This document shows positions 1 through 7,711 of a stretch of 12,151 nt of DNA, piece by piece; within the stretch, counting starts at the first letter, position 1, and each line of letters starts with the position of its first letter. Below the pieces are notes generated by a model. The model worked only from the letters and a program-made list of their open reading frames with translations. It searched no databases and was not told the origin of the DNA. Source of the DNA: Bacteroidota bacterium. GTDB taxonomy: Bacteria; Bacteroidota; Bacteroidia; UBA7662. The stretch spans positions 1 through 12,151 of the forward strand of contig VGGT01000029.1 of NCBI GenBank assembly GCA_016868485.1, given 5' to 3'. Both the position numbers and the translations under genes were made by a program.

Positions 1-816
1 AGCCACACCACCTGCCAATGCAATGTCTGCACAAGGATGAAGTTGTGCGGCAGACCTGAGTTTTTGAATCAACATGTCTACAATGGCGTACTGCAAACTG
101 GCGCATAAATCTGCCCGATGCGCTTCAATAAAATCGGGATGATGGGCCGTTCCCTTTTCAAGTGCAAGCCGGAGACTCGTTTTGAGTCCACTAAACGAAA
201 AATCAAGCCCTGGTACCTTCGCACTGGGCAGGTTCAGGAAATGGGGATCACCCCGCTGCGCCCAGGCATCGATCTGAGGGCCACCCGGGTAGGGCAGGCC
301 CAGCATGCGAGCGCCCTTGTCGAACGCCTCTCCGGCCGCATCGTCGCGTGTTTGACCAATCACCGCCAAATCGAAGGGGTCTTTTAGGTAGACCAATTGG
401 GTGTGCCCCCCCGAAACAGTGAGACACAACAGCGGAAATTCAGGTTTAGGCGGATCAATAAAGTGTGCCATAATGTGGGCATGCATGTGATGCACCGCTA
501 TCAGGGGTTTTTGGAACACCAAGCTCAGGCTTTTGGCAAATGAAGTGCCCACCATGAGCGCACCCGGGAGTCCGGGCCCAGCGGTGACTGCGAATGCATC
601 GATCCGATGGGCGCTTATACCGGCCATTTTAAGTGCCTGCTTGGTGAGTGGAAGCAATTGAGCCAGGTGTTCGCGACTGGCCAATTCGGGAACAACCCCT
701 CCAAAATGCTCATGAATGAGCTGACTGCGGCCCACATGAGCCAAAATACCTGAATCGGAGGTTATAGCGACCGAAGTATCGTCGCAACTGCTTTCTATGG
801 CTAAAATGACAGGCAT
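1..816 (-). CDS. tsaD: TsaD, tRNA N6-adenosine(37) threonylcarbamoyltransferase (C-terminus cut by window edge)
   Basis: TsaD transfers the threonylcarbamoyl group from threonylcarbamoyl-AMP to A37 of ANN-reading tRNAs (t6A), working in the cytoplasm with TsaB and TsaE. The minus strand is open from an ATG at 814-816 to the left edge, giving 272 codons. The N-terminus has the family signature MPVILAIESSCDDTSVAI. The metal-binding HxxxH motif is H110/H114 (VHHMHAH). SGGHTQL lies at 135-141, GEAFDK at 162-167 followed by a PYPGGP loop, and FSFSGLK at 206-212. The window ends inside the late LAGGVA motif (residues 267-272), so roughly 65 residues of a usual ~335-residue protein are missing. All visible motifs are intact. 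It is divergent from tamB, and I recall this pairing from other flavobacterial genomes. No Shine-Dalgarno sequence is visible, which is normal for Bacteroidota. Identification is secure. Confidence 0.96.
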   Translation of the reverse strand, partial: MPVILAIESSCDDTSVAITSDSGILAHVGRSQLIHEHFGGVVPELASREHLAQLLPLTKQALKMAGISAHRIDAFAVTAGPGLPGALMVGTSFAKSLSLVFQKPLIAVHHMHAHIMAHFIDPPKPEFPLLCLTVSGGHTQLVYLKDPFDLAVIGQTRDDAAGEAFDKGARMLGLPYPGGPQIDAWAQRGDPHFLNLPSAKVPGLDFSFSGLKTSLRLALEKGTAHHPDFIEAHRADLCASLQYAIVDMLIQKLRSAAQLHPCADIALAGGVA

Positions 817-902
817 CGGTCGATGTAGGGCACTAATGAACGCTATTTTGCGCTAATTTGCATCAACTTTCTATTTTTTTAGCTGAAGTTGCTGCGTTTA
901 AC
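817..902. promoter_or_regulatory. Divergent intergenic region tsaD / tamB, promoters presumed
   Basis: This 86-bp gap must hold the start signals for both tsaD (leftward) and tamB (rightward). On the plus strand, TATTTTG (844-850) and TAATTTG (854-860) resemble the Bacteroidota -7 element TAnnTTTG, but each is one base short, and I see no convincing TTTG -33 partner. On the minus strand no good -7 element is seen. The TTG at 858 that would extend the tamB frame lies inside the second TAATTTG-like element. That slightly favours the ATG at 903 as the tamB start. The promoter assignment is inferred mainly from gene orientation. Confidence 0.35.
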
Positions 903-3900
903 ATGGGTGTGCTTGTGATCTTCAGGTCGACTGGTCGGTGGTTTTTGCGGATGGTAGCCGTACTGGTTCCGCTTTCATTGGCTTTTTCCATGTTACTCAT
1001 GCACCGTGAGGTTCAGGATGGAATGGGGCGACTGCTCGCCCACTGGTTGTCGAAGGAATGGGGAACCCGTGTAGAAATCGATGGTTTTTACCTGGGGCCG
1101 ACCGGCCGAATGCGGGTGGAACGGATCAGTATTTATGATCAAACCGACCGGATCCTGTTTGAGATGAATCGGTTTTATGCCTACATCGACCCTATTCGAA
1201 CGGGTTTAAATAGGATGAGCATTCCTGAAGTTTCAGTGGGTAACTTCACCTTAAACGCCCTTCACGACCCCAAGGCCAGGAATTTCAACTTTCAGTTTTT
1301 GTTGGATGCCTTCCAAACGGAATCCACCCCTTCGGCGGGTTTTGCCTTCCCTCAAATACGCATTCGAAATTTTCGTTTGCACCAGGCCCACATTCGCTAC
1401 CACGATTTCAGGCGACCAAGGGCCGATACCACCCGATTTGATCCCCATCACGTGGAGTTGAATCAATGTCGATGGCATTTGTCTGAGATCAGCTACAGCG
1501 ACCGTACTCTGCTCGCCTCGCTCCATCAATTTCGTTTCGATGCAGCCGGCGGTTGGCGGGTCGATTCGCTCCAAGCCAAGCTGAAAGTAGATTCGGCGGG
1601 TATCCAAATTGATTCTTGGACATTGAGGGCCCCTGGAACATTTTTGACCGGACAATTCAGCATCTTCCGAATAGTTCCAGATTCCATATCCGTTCAAATG
1701 CCCTCCGCGGAATCAAATTCGGTGCAAAATGCCTCCGCGGCATCAAATTCGGTGCAAAATGCCTCCGCGGAATCAAATTCGGTGCAAAATGCTTCCACGG
1801 AATCAAATTCGGTGCAAAAACCCGCTACAGCTTATCGATTATCGATACAGGAAGGCCGTATCGACCCCAGTTTCATGGCTTATTTTTTGGGTGCCTCGGC
1901 CCCTTCCCAGCCACTCGTCGTGAGGGGGCGATATGATTATGCAGACGGACGTCTCCATGGAGCTGGAGTTCGGCTGGCATTCGGCCCATCCTTGTTCGCA
2001 GAAGGAGAATTCCGTCTGTCTGAGTTGGGGAAAAGTAAGGGGCCTGTTTTTTCTGTGCACGTCGATCAAGGGCAATGGAACCGACAGTCTTGGAGCAGCG
2101 CTTTCCCCAGGCTACCCCTTCCAGCTGTACTCGATTCATTACAATACTTGGGATTTCAGGCGTCTTTTGAAGGACAAACAGAGCAGTTTCATGTTCGCGG
2201 CGCGTTTACCGATGGCAAGGGAAAGGTCAACGCAGACCTCGCCGTACGCTTAGCCGGACCAAAATCGACTTATGTAGGGCATCTGGGGATGAGCGCTTTT
2301 CATCTGGGCCGCTGGCTGGGCGATCAACAACTGGGGCAGATGGATATGGATGTGGATCTACAGGCCACAGGCGATCGCACAGACAACCTCAATGCACGGC
2401 TAAAAGGTGCGCTACACCGCTTGGATTACCACGGGTATTCACTCGGTCCCATCGAAATACATGGCGATTATGCCCTTGGAACTTTCCAGGGCCGAATCGA
2501 ATCGGATGATCAAAACGCTTGTTTCACCTTCCAAGGTTTGGTCGATGCGCGTCAAGAAGTGCCCCTCTACGATTTCGTGGCGAACGTCGACCAATTGGAC
2601 CTCAAAGCCATAGGAATGAGTGAGGAGGATTGGATTTGTGCCGGAAAAGTGAAACTGTCTGGAAGCGGACAAAAACCCGATGATCTTCAGGGCCAGTTAA
2701 CGGGTACGGATCTCGTACTGAACCATGCGGGCGACCTAATGAATTTGGATTTTGTGTCGCTCGACATGAAACAAGAACGCTCGCCGACCGGGCCGCTGTT
2801 GATGGCCCAGTGCAACACCCCTTTTGGCACGGCCATAGTGCGCGGCGATGGAAACCTGAGCCTGTTGAGCAATGCCATTCGATCGGCCATCGGCTTGAAA
2901 TTGTCGGAAAATGAGCGTCGGCAGCTCGAAGGAGCCGATTCAACCGCCCGTTTTACCTTGGATGCCGATTTGGACCGGGCTGAGCAATTAACCGATTATT
3001 TCATCAAAGGACAGATTAGCTTGGATCGATTGCTGTTTTTTGCGCGCCTCAACCCCCGCGATGGAAACTTTGATTTTTCAGCGGACGCCAGCGATGTCCG
3101 CAGTGGAGCGGTTCGCTCGGATCGAATCAGTTTGTTGGGAAAGCGTCAGGGGACGCATCTAGAAGCAGACGTATTCGCTGGATCGATCGACATCGGCCAA
3201 CAAAGATTGGTTCAGAACCTGCGTTGGCTCAATACCTTAGAAGGCGACACCCTCCGGTATGCACTTGAGGGCTTGGGCACAGAAGAAAATCAAAGGGCTA
3301 TGGTAAACGGTTGGTCGGTTGCCGATACCAATGGGGTGCACATCTATATAGACAGCAGTAAACTCTTCGTTTTTGAGCAAAATTGGTTTCTGAAACAAAG
3401 GGATCCATTCGTTTACCACAGCGGTCGTTTCTCTTTAGGAGATTTCACCCTGGGTTCCGACAGCATGGCCGTCGTTTGTCGGGGCGTTCTGGGACCCCAA
3501 GAGCAGGATGAGGCCGAGCTTTCAGTTGTGGGCGTACCTTTAGCGCCTTTGGTGCCGTTTCTTTTGCCCAGCGAATACAAAATGGAGGGAAAGATGCAAC
3601 TGAACGTCCGAGCGCATTCTGTTTTGCAGCGGCCAGAACTGACCGGTACATTGATTGTTCCGGAATTGCGCTATAACGGACAACTTTTGGGTGACCTAAG
3701 CGCGCAGTCGGTGGTAGATCCCGATAGTCGGGTCATGCATCTCAAAGCGGATGTTCAAAGACCTTTAAGCCCAGACACATCTTTATCGGCCGAAATGCAA
3801 AAGCCTCGGCAGTTGCTGACGGTCGATGGCAGCTTCAGCCGAAAAGCGGGACAGGATAGTCTCGAGCTGGATCTGAGCTTATCGGATCTTCCTGCCTGGG

Positions 3901-5513
3901 TATTGAATCCACTCCTGCAGCCCGTTTTTGATTCGTTGGATGGAGGCCTCTCGGGTGATTTACGCTTGTTCATCAATGGCCCCAAAACGGAGTTAACCGG
4001 TTGGGCTGATCTCTCCCAAAACCGCATTCACGTTGACTTTTTGGATCAGTCGTTCCGCCTTGGTAGGCGCATCACGCTATTGCCCGACCGCATACGCTTT
4101 GATTCGGTGACGGTTTCTGATGGTCTGAATGGATCGGGATGGGTGACGGGTAGCCTGATGCACAAAAACTTGGATCGGTTTACGATCGATTTAAAGGTCG
4201 ATGCCCGCAATATGCAGGTCATCAACACCCCACCCAGCTACCGGGAGGCATTTTTTGGGACGGGTAAGGCAACGGGAAGCGCCCGAATCACTGGAGATTT
4301 CAATCTGGTGGACATTGATGTAGTGGCAACTACTGAGCGCGGTACGCGAATCGAATTGCCTTTGGATGGCGAAGGCTCACGTTCAGCCAATGAGTTTATT
4401 GATTTCGTTTCTGCCACCCGCGATGAGGCCGAAGAAGTTGAAGAGATGGAGTTCCACCCTGAGGGTGTGGCTTTCCGCATGAATTTGAATATGAACCGCG
4501 ATGCGGAGTTTAGCGTTTTGTTTGACCGGGCTGCCGGCGATATACTCAAAGGGAATGGTGAAGGTCAAATGGTTATATCTTATCGTCCGGACGGTGAGTT
4601 ACTGATGGACGGCGGCTATACGGTGCATTCTGGCGATTATATGTTTACCCTGGCCAATTTGCCTGGTAAGAAATTTAAACTGGAGCAGGGTGGAACCATA
4701 ACCTGGTCTGGCGACCCCTATGATGCCCAATTGGACTTGAGCGCCGTGTATCGGCAGCGTTGTGATGTAGATCGTCTTCTCGACCCGTCGCAATTGCAGA
4801 ATGAGGCACGAAAACAAATCACGGTCGACACCTACCTCAAGTTAAAGGGTTCCTTGCTCAAACCCGACGTAGGTTTTCAATTGAAGCTGCCCGGCAACAT
4901 CGAAGACAATGCCACGGATCCTGTGGCCGCTCGAATAAGAAGCATCAACCAAAACGAACAAGAGTTGAACAACCAAGTATTGGCCTTGTTAATTGCTGGG
5001 CAGTTTTTCCCTGCCGATAATGCAGCCCTCACCGGACTCCTCGGAAGTACGGGTGCCAATTCGCTCACGGAGGTATTGAGCAACCAGCTCAACAACATGC
5101 TCTCCCAACTCATCGACAATGTGAGCTTGGGGATATCCTACCGCAACCGATCTAATTTAATCAACACTTCAGCACCAGGACGTCAAGGAGATTTGGCCGT
5201 GGCGGGAAATGTTTCTTTGTTCAATGACCGCCTCTTGATCGACGGAAAGTTGGGCAGCAACACCGTGCAAACATCAAATTCTACAGCCTTGGCCGGTGAA
5301 ATCATGATGGAATATTTACTCACGCGCGACGGGGCCGTTCGAATGAAAGCATTCAATCGCCTTGATGACCGTATATTGAACAATGCAGATTCCAACTACC
5401 GCTATGGGGTTGGCATGAGCATCACGGAGAATTATGATACCCTTACCGATTTGTGGATGAAAGTTAAAAATCGGTTTAGAAAGGCAAAACAAGGCAACAA
5501 GACAACCGAATAG
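903..5513 (+). CDS. tamB: TamB-family translocation/assembly module protein (DUF490 C-terminus)
   Basis: TamB proteins are inner-membrane-anchored, periplasm-spanning bridge proteins. They are implicated in outer-membrane protein assembly with a BamA/TamA-like partner and in phospholipid transport to the outer membrane. The protein is 1536 residues from the ATG at 903. It has a basic N-terminus, one membrane segment at about residues 13-33, an AsmA-like start at about 42-100, a very long region of repeated beta-strand character, and a C-terminal DUF490/TamB domain over roughly the last 300 residues. Recognisable C-terminal stretches are LEQGGTITWSGDPYDAQLDL (from about residue 1259), YLKLKGSLLKPDV, and NNQVLALLIAGQFFP. 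Size is usual for Bacteroidota TamB. A TTG at 858 would add 15 residues; I prefer ATG because the family begins just before the membrane helix. Residues 267-306 are a 4 x 10-residue repeat. It is a single gene, divergent from tsaD and convergent with the PBP gene. No TamA partner is in the window. Confidence 0.93.
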   Translation: MGVLVIFRSTGRWFLRMVAVLVPLSLAFSMLLMHREVQDGMGRLLAHWLSKEWGTRVEIDGFYLGPTGRMRVERISIYDQTDRILFEMNRFYAYIDPIRTGLNRMSIPEVSVGNFTLNALHDPKARNFNFQFLLDAFQTESTPSAGFAFPQIRIRNFRLHQAHIRYHDFRRPRADTTRFDPHHVELNQCRWHLSEISYSDRTLLASLHQFRFDAAGGWRVDSLQAKLKVDSAGIQIDSWTLRAPGTFLTGQFSIFRIVPDSISVQMPSAESNSVQNASAASNSVQNASAESNSVQNASTESNSVQKPATAYRLSIQEGRIDPSFMAYFLGASAPSQPLVVRGRYDYADGRLHGAGVRLAFGPSLFAEGEFRLSELGKSKGPVFSVHVDQGQWNRQSWSSAFPRLPLPAVLDSLQYLGFQASFEGQTEQFHVRGAFTDGKGKVNADLAVRLAGPKSTYVGHLGMSAFHLGRWLGDQQLGQMDMDVDLQATGDRTDNLNARLKGALHRLDYHGYSLGPIEIHGDYALGTFQGRIESDDQNACFTFQGLVDARQEVPLYDFVANVDQLDLKAIGMSEEDWICAGKVKLSGSGQKPDDLQGQLTGTDLVLNHAGDLMNLDFVSLDMKQERSPTGPLLMAQCNTPFGTAIVRGDGNLSLLSNAIRSAIGLKLSENERRQLEGADSTARFTLDADLDRAEQLTDYFIKGQISLDRLLFFARLNPRDGNFDFSADASDVRSGAVRSDRISLLGKRQGTHLEADVFAGSIDIGQQRLVQNLRWLNTLEGDTLRYALEGLGTEENQRAMVNGWSVADTNGVHIYIDSSKLFVFEQNWFLKQRDPFVYHSGRFSLGDFTLGSDSMAVVCRGVLGPQEQDEAELSVVGVPLAPLVPFLLPSEYKMEGKMQLNVRAHSVLQRPELTGTLIVPELRYNGQLLGDLSAQSVVDPDSRVMHLKADVQRPLSPDTSLSAEMQKPRQLLTVDGSFSRKAGQDSLELDLSLSDLPAWVLNPLLQPVFDSLDGGLSGDLRLFINGPKTELTGWADLSQNRIHVDFLDQSFRLGRRITLLPDRIRFDSVTVSDGLNGSGWVTGSLMHKNLDRFTIDLKVDARNMQVINTPPSYREAFFGTGKATGSARITGDFNLVDIDVVATTERGTRIELPLDGEGSRSANEFIDFVSATRDEAEEVEEMEFHPEGVAFRMNLNMNRDAEFSVLFDRAAGDILKGNGEGQMVISYRPDGELLMDGGYTVHSGDYMFTLANLPGKKFKLEQGGTITWSGDPYDAQLDLSAVYRQRCDVDRLLDPSQLQNEARKQITVDTYLKLKGSLLKPDVGFQLKLPGNIEDNATDPVAARIRSINQNEQELNNQVLALLIAGQFFPADNAALTGLLGSTGANSLTEVLSNQLNNMLSQLIDNVSLGISYRNRSNLINTSAPGRQGDLAVAGNVSLFNDRLLIDGKLGSNTVQTSNSTALAGEIMMEYLLTRDGAVRMKAFNRLDDRILNNADSNYRYGVGMSITENYDTLTDLWMKVKNRFRKAKQGNKTTE
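1701..1820 (+). repeat. 4 x 30-bp in-frame tandem repeat inside tamB
   Basis: Four head-to-tail 30-bp units start at 1701, 1731, 1761 and 1791 with no spacers. The unit is gcctccgcgg + aatcaaattc + ggtgcaaaat. Units differ by only one to a few bases: the first base of unit 1, base 11 of unit 2, and bases 3, 8 and 30 of unit 4. Each unit codes ten residues of the form (P/A)SAESNSVQN, so the array encodes a polar Ser/Asn/Gln/Ala linker at residues 267-306 of TamB. The codons just before it read DSISVQM, resembling the ESNSVQN half of a unit, so the array may have grown from that native sequence. Unit length is a multiple of three, so copy-number change would keep the frame. Confidence 0.95.
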
Positions 5514-5517
5514 CGTA

Positions 5518-7692
5518 CTATTGTGGGCAAGAAGTAGCAATAGACAAAGATTCGGGTGCCTCGAAATAGCGTTCAGGCATGTTGATTTTGGGGTCTGCCC
5601 AAACCCGAGTAAGAAACTCTCCCACAATGGGCAAAGCCGAGTTCGCGCCCCCGCCTAAATTGGTGCTTCTGAAATGCACGGCACGATCGTCTGCGCCCAC
5701 CCAAGCCCCCAAGGCGAGTCCAGGGGTAATTCCAATAAACCAGCCATCCGAATTGTTCTGGGTTGTACCCGTTTTCCCGCCCAGTGGCATCTTCAAAGCA
5801 TATTTGCCCCTGAGTCGGGCTGCTGTACCCCGGTTCACCACACCCTCCAGCATTTTGGTCATGACATAAGCCGTTTCTTCGCTAAACACCTCGCGCGATT
5901 CAGCATCGAATCGGGCCAGTTCATTGCCGTCTTTATCCACAATTCGTGTAACGAAAATGGGCTTCGTCCACACTCCCTTATTGGCAAAAGTGGCATAGGC
6001 GCCCACCATTTCATACACACTCATATCGAAAGCGCCGAGGCAAAGGCTGGGGTAAGGTTCCATCGGGCTTTCAATGCCCATGTTTCTACTGAGTTCGATG
6101 ACGGCATCGGGTCCGATTTGTTTCATGAGGTACGCCACGATGCTGTTGATGGACTTGGCTAGTCCTTCAAACATATTGAGCGTGCCCCCATAAGAATCGT
6201 CGTAGTTGTCGGGCGTCCAATTTTCGAAATCTTCAAAAGTAACGGGTTGGTTGGGGATGCGCATGCAGGGATCGAAGCCGTTGTCGACCGCAAGGGTATA
6301 TACAAATGGCTTAAATGAGGAACCGGCCTGCCTTCGCGCGTTTTTGTTGACGTGGTCATATTGTGTAAATTGCATGTCGATGCCGCCAACCCAAGCTTTG
6401 ATGTGGCCAGATTCGGGTTCCATGGCCATAAAACCAGTGTGGAGGAACTTTTTGGCATAGCGGATGGAATCCATCGGACTGATCGTTGTGTCGCGCCACC
6501 CCTCCCAGCTGAACAAACGGGTTTTCAACGGTTCATCCATTTTCCGTCGAATTTGACTTTCGCTGAGTCCCTCGTCTTTCCAATCGCGGTAGCGGTCGCA
6601 GCGTTTCATGGCCAGCTCAAGAATCTCAGTGTTGTCGCCCCAAGGTTCGCCCTTTCCTTTCCAATGTCCGAAAAAGGTATTTTGAAGCGATTTCATATGG
6701 GTCGCGACAGCATCTTCGGCATGGGTCTGCATTCGTGCGTCTAAGGTGGTATAAACCCGTAAACCATCACGATAAATATCCCATTTCTTTCCGTCGGCGC
6801 GCGGGTTCTCTTTCACCCATTGATTCAGCCAAGCCCGTAGGTATTCGCGAAAATAGGTTGCTGTACCCGCGGCATGGTCGGATGGCCGAAGGTTCAATTT
6901 TAGGGGCAATTCTTGAAGACTGTCTGACTCTTCATCATTGAGGTATCCGTATTTGGCCATTTGCGACAAAACGGTATTCCTTCGGTTTATCGAACGTTCT
7001 GGGTTGCGAACGGGCGAATAAAGAGTGATTCCCTTGAGTAGGCCGACCAAGACAGCCGATTCTTGGATGTTTAAATCGCGTGCATCTTTATTGAAATAGG
7101 TGCGTGCAGCGGATTTGATGCCAAAACTGTTGTAACCAAAGTCGACCGTGTTGAGGTACATGGCCAGAATTTCCTGCTTGGTGTAGCGACGCTCAAGTTG
7201 TACACTGATGACCCACTCTTTGCATTTCTGCAATATACGAGCAGGTTTTGAGCGGGCACGTTCGCCGCTGAATAAGTTCAGCGCCAATTGCTGTGTGATG
7301 GTGCTGGCACCTCCCTTCGATCCCAAAAACACGACCGCGCGCATGAGACTTCGCACATCAATCCCCGAGTGTCGCTCGAATCGGACATCCTCTGTGGCCA
7401 CAAGGGCTTGTATCAAATGTGGGGAGAGTTCAGAATAGGAGGTAAACGAACGATTTTGAACGAAGTACTTCCCCAAGACAACACCATCGGAGGCAATAAC
7501 CTCAGTGGCCAGTAAATTTTTGGGATTTTCTAGATCAGCAAAGCCCGGGAGTTCCCCGAAAAGACCATAGGCGACCCCAGCAAAAAATACAACAATTCCG
7601 AGCCAAAATGTGAAAAAGCCAATCCACATCCGCCGAATCCAGGGGTTACTGGGCACCGATTTTGCCTTGTTTGTGTTTAAGTTCGACATCAT
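5518..7692 (-). CDS. Class A penicillin-binding protein (PBP1a type), bifunctional transglycosylase/transpeptidase
   Basis: The enzyme polymerises lipid II into glycan strands and cross-links their peptides at the outer face of the inner membrane. It has 724 residues: a short cytoplasmic tail, one membrane anchor at about 22-44, a GT51 transglycosylase domain at about 70-250, an interdomain, then a transpeptidase domain at about 415-690. GT51 motifs are intact: catalytic Glu in EDVRFERHSG (E101), GGASTITQQLALNLF (127-141), and LERRYTKQEILAMYLN (166-181). Transpeptidase motifs are SSFK (S458, K461), SIN (514-516) and KTGT (640-643). The interdomain at about 335-415 (FFGHWKGKGEPW, AMKRCDRYRDW, TPMDSIRYAKKFL-like) is of the type seen in Bacteroidota PBP1a and not the E. 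coli OB-fold insert. The ATG at 7692 is followed directly by a second ATG. An A-rich leader precedes it, as is common in this phylum. It lies 17 bp after sprE, so co-transcription is likely. mrcA/ponA is the usual naming for such genes, but the exact orthology is uncertain. Confidence 0.95.
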   Translation of the reverse strand: MMSNLNTNKAKSVPSNPWIRRMWIGFFTFWLGIVVFFAGVAYGLFGELPGFADLENPKNLLATEVIASDGVVLGKYFVQNRSFTSYSELSPHLIQALVATEDVRFERHSGIDVRSLMRAVVFLGSKGGASTITQQLALNLFSGERARSKPARILQKCKEWVISVQLERRYTKQEILAMYLNTVDFGYNSFGIKSAARTYFNKDARDLNIQESAVLVGLLKGITLYSPVRNPERSINRRNTVLSQMAKYGYLNDEESDSLQELPLKLNLRPSDHAAGTATYFREYLRAWLNQWVKENPRADGKKWDIYRDGLRVYTTLDARMQTHAEDAVATHMKSLQNTFFGHWKGKGEPWGDNTEILELAMKRCDRYRDWKDEGLSESQIRRKMDEPLKTRLFSWEGWRDTTISPMDSIRYAKKFLHTGFMAMEPESGHIKAWVGGIDMQFTQYDHVNKNARRQAGSSFKPFVYTLAVDNGFDPCMRIPNQPVTFEDFENWTPDNYDDSYGGTLNMFEGLAKSINSIVAYLMKQIGPDAVIELSRNMGIESPMEPYPSLCLGAFDMSVYEMVGAYATFANKGVWTKPIFVTRIVDKDGNELARFDAESREVFSEETAYVMTKMLEGVVNRGTAARLRGKYALKMPLGGKTGTTQNNSDGWFIGITPGLALGAWVGADDRAVHFRSTNLGGGANSALPIVGEFLTRVWADPKINMPERYFEAPESLSIATSCPQ

Positions 7693-7711
7693 GGTGGTTT
7701 GGGTATTTTTT

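Noticed and set aside
858..902. Longer tamB N-terminus from TTG 858
   Set aside because: It would add 15 residues with no family support, and the TTG overlaps a promoter-like TAATTTG. ATG 903 directly precedes the membrane anchor.
1251..1697. 148-codon minus-strand frame antisense to tamB
   Set aside because: It sits inside the continuous tamB frame with no family resemblance, so it is a shadow frame.
1701..1820. Regular 30-bp repeats as a possible CRISPR array
   Set aside because: Units are contiguous with no unique spacers, keep the tamB reading frame and code a simple polar linker. It is a coding minisatellite.
5509..5522. Bidirectional terminator between tamB and the PBP gene
   Set aside because: The stem is only 5 bp of mostly A/T around a 4-base loop, with no T-run. 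It is too weak to call a terminator.
5674..6162. 162-codon plus-strand frame antisense to the PBP gene
   Set aside because: It lies wholly opposite the well-conserved transpeptidase region. Its translation has no recognisable domain and looks like a mirror of the real frame.
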